A DNA stretch of 45,181 nt from an uncultured Mucilaginibacter sp. (GTDB taxonomy: Bacteria; Bacteroidota; Bacteroidia; Sphingobacteriales; Sphingobacteriaceae), in assembly GCF_937859865.1 (NCBI RefSeq), contig NZ_CALMAT010000007.1:1-45181 (forward strand), written 5' to 3'. Below the pieces are notes generated by a model. The model did not search any database and was not told where the DNA came from. It worked only from the letters and a program-made list of their open reading frames with translations. Each line of letters opens with the position of its first letter. The first letter of the stretch is position 1. The translations under genes were made by a program, and so were the position numbers. Positions 24,377 through 33,226 of this stretch are shown one piece after another.

Positions 24377-25381
24377 ATGTCAGAAATAGTTAAAGTTAGC
24401 ATAGACGGGATTCCGGTAGAAGTGGCTCCGGGCACTACGATCCTTAATGCCGCAAGGCAAATCGGAGGAGATGTGGTTCCGCCTGCCATGTGCTATTATT
24501 CTAAATTAGAAGGCAGCGGCGGAAAATGCCGTACCTGTTTGGTTAAAGTGAGCAAAGGGTCAGAAAAAGACCCGCGGCCGATGCCGAAATTGGTTGCTTC
24601 CTGCCGTACAACTGTAATGGATGGCATGGAAGTACAAAACATCACCTCGCCGGAAGTAATTGAAGCGCGAAAAGGCATTGTAGAAATGCTGCTGATCAAC
24701 CATCCTTTGGATTGTCCGGTTTGCGATCAGGCAGGCGAATGCTCTTTGCAGGATTTAGCTTACGAGCACGGCGCAGCAAAAACACGTTACGAGTTTGAAA
24801 GACGTAAGTTTGAACGGGTAGACATCGGCGATAAAATTCAATTGCACATGACGCGCTGTATCTTATGCTACCGTTGCGTTTTTGTGGCCGATCAAATCAC
24901 CGATCATCGCATCCACGGCATTTTAAACCGCGGCGATCATTCTGAAATCTCCACTTATATTCATCAGGCAGTTGACAATGATTTCTCCGGAAACGTAATT
25001 GATGTTTGTCCGGTTGGTGCTTTAACCGATAAAACTTTCCGCTTTAAAAACCGCGTTTGGTTTACCAAACCCGTAGAAGCGCACCGCGATTGCGATAAAT
25101 GCTGCGGAAAGGTAACGCTTTGGTATAAAGGCGAAGATGTGTTGCGCGTAACCGGCCGCAAAGATGCTTATGGCGAAGTGGAAGAGTTCATCTGCAACAC
25201 TTGCCGTTTTGAGCAAAAGAAAACAGCAGATTGGGTAATTGAAGGTCCACGCAATGTTTCCAATGATTCTGTCATCAGTTCAAATCATTATGGTTCTTTG
25301 AATCTGCCACCTGTTGTAAAGAAAAACCTGGCCTTACAGGAATCTAATAAAGAACAATTAGAACGTTTTACACGACTATAA
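24377..25381 (+). CDS. nuoG: NADH:quinone oxidoreductase subunit G (short form)
   Basis: 334 residues. The N-terminal ferredoxin domain has cysteines in MCYYSKLEGSGGKCRTCLVK and LVASCRTTV ([2Fe-2S]). The His-Cys cluster region follows (DHP-like LDCPVCDQAGECSLQDLAYE) and then a [4Fe-4S] set in RCILCYRCVFVADQI and DVCPVGALTDK. A further cysteine group (HRDCDKCCGK, FICNTCRFEQ) begins the molybdopterin-like part, but the large C-terminal oxidoreductase domain of the enterobacterial protein is absent. Short NuoG is usual in Bacteroidota, so this is not a truncation. Confidence 0.94.
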   Translation: MSEIVKVSIDGIPVEVAPGTTILNAARQIGGDVVPPAMCYYSKLEGSGGKCRTCLVKVSKGSEKDPRPMPKLVASCRTTVMDGMEVQNITSPEVIEARKGIVEMLLINHPLDCPVCDQAGECSLQDLAYEHGAAKTRYEFERRKFERVDIGDKIQLHMTRCILCYRCVFVADQITDHRIHGILNRGDHSEISTYIHQAVDNDFSGNVIDVCPVGALTDKTFRFKNRVWFTKPVEAHRDCDKCCGKVTLWYKGEDVLRVTGRKDAYGEVEEFICNTCRFEQKKTADWVIEGPRNVSNDSVISSNHYGSLNLPPVVKKNLALQESNKEQLERFTRL

Positions 25382-25397
25382 TTTGATTTTTCAAATT
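25380..25397. promoter_or_regulatory. Short palindrome before the inserted lipoprotein gene
   Basis: AATTTGA-TTTT-TCAAATT, perfect 7-bp arms with a 4-nt spacer, ends 1 bp before the ATG at 25399. It could be an operator or an RNA hairpin limiting translation; function is unproven. Confidence 0.35.
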
Positions 25398-25398
25398 C

Positions 25399-25767
25399 AT
25401 GAAAAAATACAGTATTATAGTTTTTATTCCTCTTCTAATTGCTTGTAATAAAAAAATGATCGACAAGCAAGATAAAGCTCAGGAATTAGTAAAAAGCTAT
25501 CTTAACAAGAATTTAGATGATTCAACAAGTTATCAACCTGGAACTTTTAGGAAAATTGATAGTATTACAGAATCTCAATTTAGTGGTGAAAACGTAAACT
25601 ATGTAAGACATGGAGTACTTCCACCAGACACAACAAATCATAAAGGATTTTACGGCTACACACTTGTGCATGAGTATAGAGCAAAGAATAAATTAGGTGC
25701 ATTTGTTAAAGAGGACAAGATATTCTATTTAGATACAGGATTAACAAGAGTAATAGTTGTACAATAA
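25399..25767 (+). CDS. Small lipoprotein gene inserted between nuoG and nuoH
   Basis: 122 residues with a lipoprotein signal (MKKYSIIVFIPLLIAC, cysteine at 16). The rest is polar; VNYVRHGVLPPDTTNHKGFY and GYTLVHEYRAKNKLGAFV suggest a small alpha/beta domain. I do not recognise the family. It is packed into the nuo operon (17 nt after nuoG, 7 nt before nuoH) yet is not a complex I subunit in known systems. Its codons look more AT-rich than the flanking nuo genes. A palindrome AATTTGA-TTTT-TCAAATT lies right before its start. Confidence 0.72.
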   Translation: MKKYSIIVFIPLLIACNKKMIDKQDKAQELVKSYLNKNLDDSTSYQPGTFRKIDSITESQFSGENVNYVRHGVLPPDTTNHKGFYGYTLVHEYRAKNKLGAFVKEDKIFYLDTGLTRVIVVQ

Positions 25768-25774
25768 TTAGACG

Positions 25775-26818
25775 ATGGAATTAGCATTAGTTTTAGAAAA
25801 ATTTATACTGGTTGCGATCATCTTCGGGATCAGTTTGGTAACTGCCATGTATTCTACTTACGCCGAGCGTAAAGTAGCTGCATTTTTGCAAGACCGCGTT
25901 GGCCCGAACCGCGCCGGCCCTTTTGGCATTTTTCAGCCAATGGCTGATGGTGCTAAAATGTTTATGAAGGAAGAGATCATTCCGACACAATCCAGCGGTT
26001 TGCTGTTTATTGTCGGGCCTTCACTGGCTATTTTAACGGCTTGTATCGGTTCTGCGGTTATTCCCTGGGGACAAAAACTAACCATTGGTTCGCGCGTAAT
26101 TGATTTGCAGGTAACTGATATCAACGTTGGAATCCTTTACATTTTCGGAGTGGTTTCTCTGGGCGTTTACGGTATCATGATAGGCGGCTGGGCATCCAAC
26201 AACAAATATTCTTTATTAGGTGCTATCCGTGCAGCTTCCCAAAACATCAGTTACGAAATTGCGATGGGCTTATCCATCATCGCCTTATTGATGTTAACGG
26301 GAACATTAAGTCTGCGACAAATTGCCGAGCAGCAACACGGTTTTTGGTCGAACGGATGGTTTACCTGGAACGTTTTCCGTCAGCCTTTGGGTTTTATCAT
26401 CTTTATCATTTGTGCTTTTGCAGAGACCAACCGTAGCCCTTTTGATCTGCCGGAATGCGAAACTGAGTTGGTTGGCGGTTATCACACCGAATATTCTTCC
26501 ATGAAATTGGGTTTTTACCTTTTTGCAGAATACATCAACATGTTCATTTCCTCGGCAGTAATGGCAACCCTTTATTTTGGTGGCTTTAACTTTCCGTTTA
26601 TGCACCATTTGGGTTTGTCGGAAAACTTGGTTACCATCCTGGGCGTGGTTGCTTTGTTTATCAAGATTATTTTCTTCATCTTCTTTTTTATGTGGGTACG
26701 GTGGACAATCCCGCGTTTCCGTTACGATCAATTGATGGATCTGGGTTGGAAAGTTTTAATCCCGCTTGCTATTGCCAACATCGTTTTAACCGGTGTTTTT
26801 GCCACAATTTTTAAATAG
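25775..26818 (+). CDS. nuoH: NADH:quinone oxidoreductase subunit H
   Basis: 347 residues with about eight membrane helices. The conserved NuoH segments are present: TYAERKVAAFLQDRVGPNRA (near residue 30), FAETNRSPFDLPECETELVG and HTEYSSMKLGFYLFAEYIN, whose charged residues line the quinone chamber, and FFMWVRWTIPRFRYDQLM at the end. It anchors the peripheral arm to the membrane arm. It follows the inserted lipoprotein gene by 7 nt and precedes nuoI by 14 nt. Confidence 0.97.
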   Translation: MELALVLEKFILVAIIFGISLVTAMYSTYAERKVAAFLQDRVGPNRAGPFGIFQPMADGAKMFMKEEIIPTQSSGLLFIVGPSLAILTACIGSAVIPWGQKLTIGSRVIDLQVTDINVGILYIFGVVSLGVYGIMIGGWASNNKYSLLGAIRAASQNISYEIAMGLSIIALLMLTGTLSLRQIAEQQHGFWSNGWFTWNVFRQPLGFIIFIICAFAETNRSPFDLPECETELVGGYHTEYSSMKLGFYLFAEYINMFISSAVMATLYFGGFNFPFMHHLGLSENLVTILGVVALFIKIIFFIFFFMWVRWTIPRFRYDQLMDLGWKVLIPLAIANIVLTGVFATIFK

Positions 26819-26832
26819 TTGTCTAAATTAAA

Positions 26833-27330
26833 ATGGAATCATTAACCAATAAAAAGAAAGTCCTCGAAGCAAAACCGCTCAATTTTTGGGAGCGTGCTTA
26901 CTTGCCTGCCATTGCACAAGGGCTTTCCATCACTATAAAACACTTCTTTAAAAAACCGGTAACCATCCGTTACCCGGAAGAAAAACGCGAATTTTCTGAA
27001 AATTACCGTGGCCTGCATTCTTTAAAAAGAGATGAAGAAGGCCGGGAACGTTGCACGGCTTGCGGTTTGTGCGCTTTATCCTGTCCGGCAGAAGCAATCA
27101 CAATGATTGCAGGCGAACGCCAGCCTGGAGAAGAAAAGCTGTACCGCGAAGAAAAATATGCCGCCGTTTACGAAATTAACATGTTGCGTTGTATTTTCTG
27201 CGGTTTGTGTGAAGAAGCCTGCCCAAAAGAAGCGATTTACTTAGACGGAGATATTGTTCCATCTGATTTTTTACGGAAAGATTTTATCTACGGAAAAGAC
27301 AAATTGGTAGAAGCGCCCTTGAATCAATAG
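26833..27330 (+). CDS. nuoI: NADH:quinone oxidoreductase subunit I
   Basis: 165 residues with two ferredoxin-type motifs, CTACGLCALSCPAEAI and CIFCGLCEEACPKEAI, each giving three cysteines plus a remote one that together bind clusters N6a and N6b. These pass electrons from the NADH module towards NuoB. An N-terminal amphipathic segment (LSITIKHFFKKPVTIRYPEE) docks on the membrane arm. A strong hairpin follows the stop. Confidence 0.96.
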   Translation: MESLTNKKKVLEAKPLNFWERAYLPAIAQGLSITIKHFFKKPVTIRYPEEKREFSENYRGLHSLKRDEEGRERCTACGLCALSCPAEAITMIAGERQPGEEKLYREEKYAAVYEINMLRCIFCGLCEEACPKEAIYLDGDIVPSDFLRKDFIYGKDKLVEAPLNQ

Positions 27331-27335
27331 TTTTT

Positions 27336-27372
27336 ATACCTTTGCCCCGGTTTTTGCCCGGAGCAAAGGTAT
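27336..27372 (+). terminator. Hairpin with T-rich tail between nuoI and nuoJ
   Basis: Outer arms ATACCTTTGC / GCAAAGGTAT are perfect, an inner CCGG pair extends the stem past one C-A mismatch, the loop is 7 nt, and TTTTATTT follows. It looks like an intrinsic terminator but lies inside the operon, 6 bp after the nuoI stop. The left arm also contains TACCTTTG, a TAnnTTTG match, so the same bases could be the -7 box of an internal promoter for nuoJ onward. Confidence 0.6.
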
Positions 27373-27386
27373 TTTTATTTCAACCT

Positions 27387-27875
27387 ATGAGTCTATTTTA
27401 CTTCGTCGCATTCTTGTCTGTCTTCTTTTCGCTGCTCGTGATTTTTTCTAAAAATCCGGTTCATAGCGTGCTTTACCTCATTCTCACTTTTTTTACTTTT
27501 ACCATTCATTATTTTTTGCTGAATGCACAGTTTCTAGGCATCGTTAATTTTATTGTTTACATGGGTGCCATCCTGGTGCTGTTTTTATACACCTTAATGT
27601 TGATGAACCTGAATACAGAAACAGAGCCGGTAAAATCAAACCTGTTAAAAATAATTGGCGTGATTGGCGGCGGTTGTTTACTGGTAACGCTAATTGCTTC
27701 CTTAAAAATATCCGGTAATACTGAACCGGTTATTTTGCGCGACCCAAACCTCGGTCTGGTAAAAAACCTGGGCAAAGTGCTTTTCCATCAATTTTTATTA
27801 CCGTTCGAGGTTTCCTCCATCCTGCTGTTATCGGCAATGGTTGGCGCGGTTTTATTAGCTAAAAAAGAATCCTGA
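27387..27875 (+). CDS. nuoJ: NADH:quinone oxidoreductase subunit J
   Basis: 162 residues from the ATG at 27387; a longer in-frame opening would lie within the upstream hairpin. Five membrane helices include FLSVFFSLLVIFSKNPVHSV at the start and FLGIVNFIVYMGAILVLFLY, the conserved central region whose pi-bulged helix is a key element of NuoJ. It ends with VSSILLLSAMVGAVLLAKKE. It is a membrane-arm subunit next to NuoK, encoded 6 nt downstream. Confidence 0.94.
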   Translation: MSLFYFVAFLSVFFSLLVIFSKNPVHSVLYLILTFFTFTIHYFLLNAQFLGIVNFIVYMGAILVLFLYTLMLMNLNTETEPVKSNLLKIIGVIGGGCLLVTLIASLKISGNTEPVILRDPNLGLVKNLGKVLFHQFLLPFEVSSILLLSAMVGAVLLAKKES

Positions 27876-27881
27876 TCTACG

Positions 27882-28211
27882 ATGCAACATATATCCAACG
27901 CCATCCAAACCATTCCGCTTAACCATTACATTTTATTAAGCGCCATTATTTTTTCCATTGGTGTCATGGGTGTTTTGATCCGAAGAAACGCGATCGTCAT
28001 TTTTATGTCGGTTGAGTTGATGCTGAACTCGGTAAACTTACTGCTCACCGTTTTTTCTATTTACAGAAACGACGCAGCCGGGCAAGTTTTTGTGTTTTTT
28101 GTGATGGCTTTGGCCGCAGCAGAAGTAGCTGTTGGATTAGCAATCATCGTAATGATCTATCGCAACACCAACACCATTGATATTAATGTTTTGAACAGGT
28201 TAAAATGGTAA
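27882..28211 (+). CDS. nuoK: NADH:quinone oxidoreductase subunit K
   Basis: 109 residues with three membrane helices. [17 protein letters not shown] carries the membrane-buried glutamate essential for proton transfer, and [20 protein letters not shown] carries a second one. Length and motifs match NuoK. It is 6 nt after nuoJ. Confidence 0.95.
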   Translation: MQHISNAIQTIPLNHYILLSAIIFSIGVMGVLIRRNAIVIFMSVELMLNSVNLLLTVFSIYRNDAAGQVFVFFVMALAAAEVAVGLAIIVMIYRNTNTIDINVLNRLKW

Positions 28212-28239
28212 TAACTTTTAGAAATCAAAACGTATTGGC

Positions 28240-30147
28240 ATGATCAGTAATTACATTTGGTTAATCCCAATACTTCCTTTAGCTGGCTTTATTATTAATG
28301 GTTTAGGCCGAAATACATTACCCAAAAACCTGGTTGGTTTGCTGGGGAGTTTGGTCGTCCTGATTCCGTTCATCCTGAGCGTGATACTGTTTTTACAGGT
28401 AAAAAATTTAGGTCAGCCTATTAATGTTACTTATTTTGAATGGATCAAAGCCGGAAAATTATCCATTCCTTTTTCATTCCTGGTTGATCAGTTAAGCTCC
28501 TTAATGCTGTTGATTATTACCGGCGTTGGTTTTTTAATCCATGTTTATTCCATTGGTTATATGCACGATGATGCAGGTTTCGGAAAGTTTTTTGCTTACC
28601 TCAATCTGTTTATTTTCTTCATGTTGCTACTGGTTCTTGGCTCAAACTACATCATTTTATTTATTGGTTGGGAAGGCGTGGGGCTTTGTTCTTACCTGCT
28701 CATTGGTTTCTGGTTTACCAATCCGGATTATGCCGATGCCGCCAAAAAAGCGTTTGTAATGAACCGCATCGGAGATTTAGGTTTCCTGATCGCCATTTTT
28801 GTGATGATCGCTACTTTCGGCAGTGCTTCTTTTACCGATGTTTTTTCTAAAGCAGCAACTTTAAATATCGGCAATCCAACTTTAGTTTTGATCACGATTT
28901 TGCTGTTTATTGGCGCAACCGGAAAATCGGCACAAATACCTTTATTTACTTGGCTGCCCGATGCCATGGCTGGCCCAACGCCAGTTTCTGCTTTAATCCA
29001 CGCAGCAACAATGGTTACGGCCGGTATTTATATGATCGTTCGGTCTAATGTGTTATTTACGTTGGCACCTTTTACGCAGCATTTAATAGCGGTTATCGGT
29101 TTGGCAACCATTCTTTTGGCAGCCATTATTGCTGTTGCCCAAACGGATATTAAAAAAGTGCTGGCTTACTCGACGGTTTCGCAGTTGGGTTACATGTTTT
29201 TAGGATTGGGCGTTGGCGCTTACACGGGTGCTTTTTTCCATGTCATCACCCATGCTTTTTTTAAGGCACTTTTATTCTTGTGTGCCGGTTCGGTCATCCA
29301 CGCGGTAAGCGGTGAGCAGGACATGCGCAATATGGGCGGCTTGCGCAAAAAGCTTCCTGTTACTTTTATCACGATGTTGATTGGCGCAATTGCCATTTCC
29401 GGTATTCCGCCATTTTCAGGGTTTTTCTCCAAAGACGAAATCCTGGCGCATGTATTTGAATATAGCAAAACGATGTATGTTTTAGGTGTGATGGGCTCCA
29501 TGTTTACCGCTTTTTATATGTTCAGGCTGATTTATTTAACTTTCTTCGGAAAATTCCGCGGCACGCATGAGCAGGAACACCATCTGCACGAATCACCTTC
29601 TTCCATGACTATTCCGTTAATCGTGCTCGCCATTCTTTCTATAGTTGGCGGATTTATCGGCATCCCAGAAACTTTGGGCGGAAATCATTGGCTGGAACAT
29701 TTTCTTTCGCCCATTTTTGCTTCAACCGCTGCACAAACTACAGAATTTCATATGGAACACCAGTCGGAATTAATCCTGATGGCTGTTTCTGTTACCGGTG
29801 CTATTCTGGCCATCATTTATGCTTTTATAAAATATGGCAAAGGCGGCAATATTCCGGTTGAAGAAGACGGAGAACGTACCCCAATTACTGCTTTGGCTTA
29901 CCATAAGTTTTATATTGATGAACTGTACGATTTGATCATCCGCAAACCTTTGGATGTAGCATCAAAGTTTTTTTATAAAGTTGTTGATTTGAAAATAATA
30001 GACGGATTTGTAAACGGTTTGGGAAAAGTTTCGGTAGAAAGCAGCAAAGGCCTGCGTTTGCTGCAAACCGGAAATGTCGGTTTTTATATTTTCGTAATGG
30101 TAATCGGTATCATTGCCATGATGGCTTATAGTTTATTCAAAATTTAA
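28240..30147 (+). CDS. nuoL: NADH:quinone oxidoreductase subunit L
   Basis: 635 residues, one of three antiporter-like proton-pumping subunits. Conserved parts include IILFIGWEGVGLCSYLLIGF (with the essential glutamate), TGKSAQIPLFTWLPDAMAGP and PVSALIHAATMVTAGIYMIV (the lysine and histidine channel region), and GIPPFSGFFSKDEILAHVFE. The long C-terminal part (about 480-635) forms the lateral helix and final membrane segment. Histidine clusters (EHHLHE) lie in a loop near residue 447. Confidence 0.97.
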   Translation: MISNYIWLIPILPLAGFIINGLGRNTLPKNLVGLLGSLVVLIPFILSVILFLQVKNLGQPINVTYFEWIKAGKLSIPFSFLVDQLSSLMLLIITGVGFLIHVYSIGYMHDDAGFGKFFAYLNLFIFFMLLLVLGSNYIILFIGWEGVGLCSYLLIGFWFTNPDYADAAKKAFVMNRIGDLGFLIAIFVMIATFGSASFTDVFSKAATLNIGNPTLVLITILLFIGATGKSAQIPLFTWLPDAMAGPTPVSALIHAATMVTAGIYMIVRSNVLFTLAPFTQHLIAVIGLATILLAAIIAVAQTDIKKVLAYSTVSQLGYMFLGLGVGAYTGAFFHVITHAFFKALLFLCAGSVIHAVSGEQDMRNMGGLRKKLPVTFITMLIGAIAISGIPPFSGFFSKDEILAHVFEYSKTMYVLGVMGSMFTAFYMFRLIYLTFFGKFRGTHEQEHHLHESPSSMTIPLIVLAILSIVGGFIGIPETLGGNHWLEHFLSPIFASTAAQTTEFHMEHQSELILMAVSVTGAILAIIYAFIKYGKGGNIPVEEDGERTPITALAYHKFYIDELYDLIIRKPLDVASKFFYKVVDLKIIDGFVNGLGKVSVESSKGLRLLQTGNVGFYIFVMVIGIIAMMAYSLFKI

Positions 30148-30166
30148 CAGCTTGCAAGATTAAGAT

Positions 30167-31627
30167 ATGACGGTTATTCTACTCTTTTTACCTCTTTTTG
30201 CAGCGTTGCTATTGTTATTGTTTAAAGGCGATAACGCTAAAAATATTGCCCTGTTTTTTGCCCTGGCCGAACTAATTGTTGCCGCAATTATGGTTTCCGG
30301 TTTTCATGCCGATGCCACTTCTCAATACGTAATTGATTATCCCTGGATTGCAGATTGGGGAATCCATTTTAAAGCCGGCGTTGATGGCATTAGTCTGGTT
30401 ATGGTTATCCTGACTACTGTTTTAGTGCCGCTGATTATCCTTTCAACTTTCAAACATCGGTACAGTAATCCTTCCGCTTTTTACGCATTGATCCTGTTTA
30501 TGCAAACCGGTTTGCTGTTGGTTTTTACAGCGATGGATGCTTTTCTGTTTTACGTCGGTTGGGAAACGGCGCTGATTCCGATCTATTTTATTTGTGCTTT
30601 GTGGGGCGGAGGAAACCGGGTTAAAGTAACCATCAAGTTTTTCATCTATACGTTCGCCGGTTCGCTTTTTATGCTGCTCGGTATTATTTATATGTACCTG
30701 CAAACACCTGGTAAAACTTTTGATATCCAGGCTTTTTATCACCTCAACCTTGATGCCTATCACCAAAGCTGGATATTCTGGGCTTTCTTTATTGCTTTTG
30801 CCATCAAAATGCCGGTTTTCCCTTTTCATACCTGGCAACCTGATACCTACACTACGGCACCAACAGGAGGAACAATGATGCTTTCGGGTATTATGCTGAA
30901 AATGGGGATTTACGGCGTGATCCGCTGGCTCATTCCAATCGCGCCCCTTGGGTTTGTACAATGGCAAAGTACGGCCATTATTCTTGCTGTTATCGGGATT
31001 GTTTATGCTTCACTGATCGCTTTTAACCAAAAAGACGGCAAACGCTTAATTGCTTATTCTTCCATTGCACACGTCGGCCTGATTGCCGCCGGCATTTTTG
31101 CCTGGAACATGCAAGGCGTGCAAGGTGCGGTCATCCAAATGTTGAGCCACGGAATTAATGTGGTCGGTTTGTTTTTTGTAATGGATATCATCAGCAGAAG
31201 GATCAACACACGCGATATTAGCCAAATGGGTGGTATTGCCAAAAGTGCACCTTTTCTCGCTGCTTCTTTTATCATTATAATTATGGGCACGGTTGCGCTC
31301 CCTTTAACCAATGGCTTTATCGGCGAGTTTTTGCTCATGAACAGCATCTATCAATACAATATCTGGCTGGTTGCCGTTGCCGGGTTGACGATTATTTTCG
31401 GTGCCGTTTACATGTTAAGAATGTATAAACAGGTGATGCAGGGCGAAACCACTGCACTTACGGCTCCTTTTACCGATGTTTCCGGTTCAGAAAAAGTTGT
31501 TTTAATCACCATTTGTGCTTTAATCATCATCATCGGTATTTATCCGCAACCAATATTACACCTTTCGGAAGCAAGCGTGGGCAACCTGATCGAACAAGTA
31601 AATCAAAAATTAATATCAGCTAAATAA
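30167..31627 (+). CDS. nuoM: NADH:quinone oxidoreductase subunit M
   Basis: 486 residues, the second antiporter-like subunit. Key regions are FLFYVGWETALIPIYFICAL (glutamate), AFAIKMPVFPFHTWQPDTYT (lysine of the channel), GGTMMLSGIMLKMGIYGVIR, and NQKDGKRLIAYSSIAHVGLI. About 13-14 membrane helices are apparent. It lies 19 nt after nuoL and 3 nt before nuoN. Confidence 0.97.
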   Translation: MTVILLFLPLFAALLLLLFKGDNAKNIALFFALAELIVAAIMVSGFHADATSQYVIDYPWIADWGIHFKAGVDGISLVMVILTTVLVPLIILSTFKHRYSNPSAFYALILFMQTGLLLVFTAMDAFLFYVGWETALIPIYFICALWGGGNRVKVTIKFFIYTFAGSLFMLLGIIYMYLQTPGKTFDIQAFYHLNLDAYHQSWIFWAFFIAFAIKMPVFPFHTWQPDTYTTAPTGGTMMLSGIMLKMGIYGVIRWLIPIAPLGFVQWQSTAIILAVIGIVYASLIAFNQKDGKRLIAYSSIAHVGLIAAGIFAWNMQGVQGAVIQMLSHGINVVGLFFVMDIISRRINTRDISQMGGIAKSAPFLAASFIIIIMGTVALPLTNGFIGEFLLMNSIYQYNIWLVAVAGLTIIFGAVYMLRMYKQVMQGETTALTAPFTDVSGSEKVVLITICALIIIIGIYPQPILHLSEASVGNLIEQVNQKLISAK

Positions 31628-31630
31628 AAA

Positions 31631-33010
31631 ATGGGTAGTTTAATTACAGTTTCTGTTTTAGCCATTGTTGTTTTGTATTTGGGATTATATGGTGCAAACA
31701 AAGCATTGCTGCCGGTTACGGTAGTTGGTTTGTTGGTAGCCGCCGGATTGGCTGCCATGCAATGGAACACAATTGCCCAACCTCAGTACAGCGGAATGGT
31801 TTTGTTTGACCATTATGCCATTGCTTTTTCGGTGATTTGTATTCTTTCTACCGTGCTGATTATTCTCCTTTCCAAAAACTATTTTGAAAGGATCAGTGTG
31901 CATGTGGCAGAATATTATGCCATCATTTTATTTTCGTTAGCCGGAATTTTGGTGATGGTTTCGTACCACAATTTAACGATGCTGTTTATAGGCATCGAAA
32001 TTATGTCGGTAAGCCTGTATATTCTGGCGGGTATTAAAAAGCGGGATTTTGGATCAAACGAAGCCGCGATGAAATATTTTTTGATGGGCGCTTTTTCTAC
32101 CGGTTTCCTGTTGTTTGGTATTGCTTTGATTTACGGCACAACCGGTTCTTTTGATTTGGAAGTCATACGTGACTACATTTTATCCAACCCGCGCGATATT
32201 TCTTTTTTGTTCTACACAGGAATTTTACTGATTATCGTAGGCTTATGTTTTAAAGTTGGCGCCGCGCCGTTTCATTTTTGGACACCAGATGTGTACGAAG
32301 GTTCGCCAACGCTGATTACCGCTTATATGGCAACCGTGGTTAAAACAGCAGGTTTTGCTGCATTTCTGCGTTTGTTTGCCGTTTGCTTTGCGCCATTAGC
32401 CGATTTCTGGACACCTTCGCTTTTAATCATTACGATTATTACTTTGTTTATCGGCAATATTACGGCCTTGTATCAGCATAACTTTAAACGGATGCTGGCT
32501 TTTTCCAGCATTTCGCATGTGGGTTATATGTTGTTTGCCATTGTTGCTTTGGGCGTTGCTTCCAGCAATGCGGTTTTTGTTTACGCCACGGCTTATTCCA
32601 TTGCTTCCATCATCGCTTTTGGTGTGTTGATGCTGGTGCAGCAGCAAACCGGAAACAGCAGTTTTGACAACTTTAACGGCTTGGGAAAAACCAACCCTTT
32701 CCTGGCTTTAGTGCTTACCATTTCCATGCTTTCTTTGGCGGGCATTCCTTTAACGGCCGGTTTTATCGGCAAGTTTTTTATGTTTTCCAGGGCATTGTCG
32801 CAGTACCAGGTTTGGCTTACAGTGCTGGCCGTTATCAATGCCATCATTTCAATTTTCTATTATTTTAGGGTGATTATTGCCATGTACTTTCATCAGGAAG
32901 AACGTAATTCCATCAACATTCCGGCAAATGTTGGCTTTGTGTTGGGGTTCGCTGCTTTGGCCACCATTATTATCGGCATCTTTCCGGGTATCATTGCCCA
33001 TTTAATTTAA
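31631..33010 (+). CDS. nuoN: NADH:quinone oxidoreductase subunit N
   Basis: 459 residues, the third antiporter-like subunit and last gene of the operon. Recognisable parts are LTMLFIGIEIMSVSLYILAG (glutamate), GLCFKVGAAPFHFWTPDVYE (lysine and channel residues), SPTLITAYMATVVKTAGFAA and LAGIPLTAGFIGKFFMFSRA. It should close the membrane arm of complex I with NuoL and NuoM. A repeat pair follows 32 bp after its stop. Confidence 0.96.
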   Translation: MGSLITVSVLAIVVLYLGLYGANKALLPVTVVGLLVAAGLAAMQWNTIAQPQYSGMVLFDHYAIAFSVICILSTVLIILLSKNYFERISVHVAEYYAIILFSLAGILVMVSYHNLTMLFIGIEIMSVSLYILAGIKKRDFGSNEAAMKYFLMGAFSTGFLLFGIALIYGTTGSFDLEVIRDYILSNPRDISFLFYTGILLIIVGLCFKVGAAPFHFWTPDVYEGSPTLITAYMATVVKTAGFAAFLRLFAVCFAPLADFWTPSLLIITIITLFIGNITALYQHNFKRMLAFSSISHVGYMLFAIVALGVASSNAVFVYATAYSIASIIAFGVLMLVQQQTGNSSFDNFNGLGKTNPFLALVLTISMLSLAGIPLTAGFIGKFFMFSRALSQYQVWLTVLAVINAIISIFYYFRVIIAMYFHQEERNSINIPANVGFVLGFAALATIIIGIFPGIIAHLI

Positions 33011-33042
33011 GGCAGAATTGTTTATGCCAGAAAAAATTGCCC

Positions 33043-33130
33043 ATGCTTCTTTTACCCTATAAAAATTGGTGCCTGTATCAATTTAAATAAAACCAAAACT
33101 TTGCCAATTTTTAGATGATAAAAGAAGCAT
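33043..33130. repeat. Inverted pair of the dispersed repeat after nuoN (88 bp)
   Basis: The clearest full-length element. The left arm (from 33043) and right arm (to 33130, read on the other strand) both begin ATGCTTCTTTTA and share TAAAAATTGG after a short variable spacer, giving about 27-bp inverted ends around an AT-rich interior of some 34 bp. No flanking duplication is visible. Confidence 0.82.
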
Positions 33131-33195
33131 GATGGTTGTTAGGTAAACTTTAAACAGGCTATTAGCTTTGGCAGCTAAAACTGCAATTAATTTAA

Positions 33196-33217
33196 TAATT
33201 TGTAATTTTGCAAATTA
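33196..33217 (+). promoter_or_regulatory. Candidate -7 box of the dedA gene within a palindrome
   Basis: TAATTTTG (33203-33210) fits TAnnTTTG and lies 16 bp before the DedA start. It is enclosed by a perfect inverted repeat TAATTTG / CAAATTA (7-bp arms, 8-nt spacer), a layout that would let a repressor cover the promoter. Confidence 0.5.
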
Positions 33218-33226
33218 ACATTGCGA

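Noticed and set aside
24377-25381. Truncated nuoG
   Set aside because: A short NuoG without the large molybdopterin-type domain is usual in Bacteroidota; all expected N-terminal cluster motifs are present.
3817-33130. Classic insertion sequences for the inverted pairs
   Set aside because: No transposase frame lies between the arms and no target-site duplications are visible at the edges; a non-autonomous element remains possible but is unproven.
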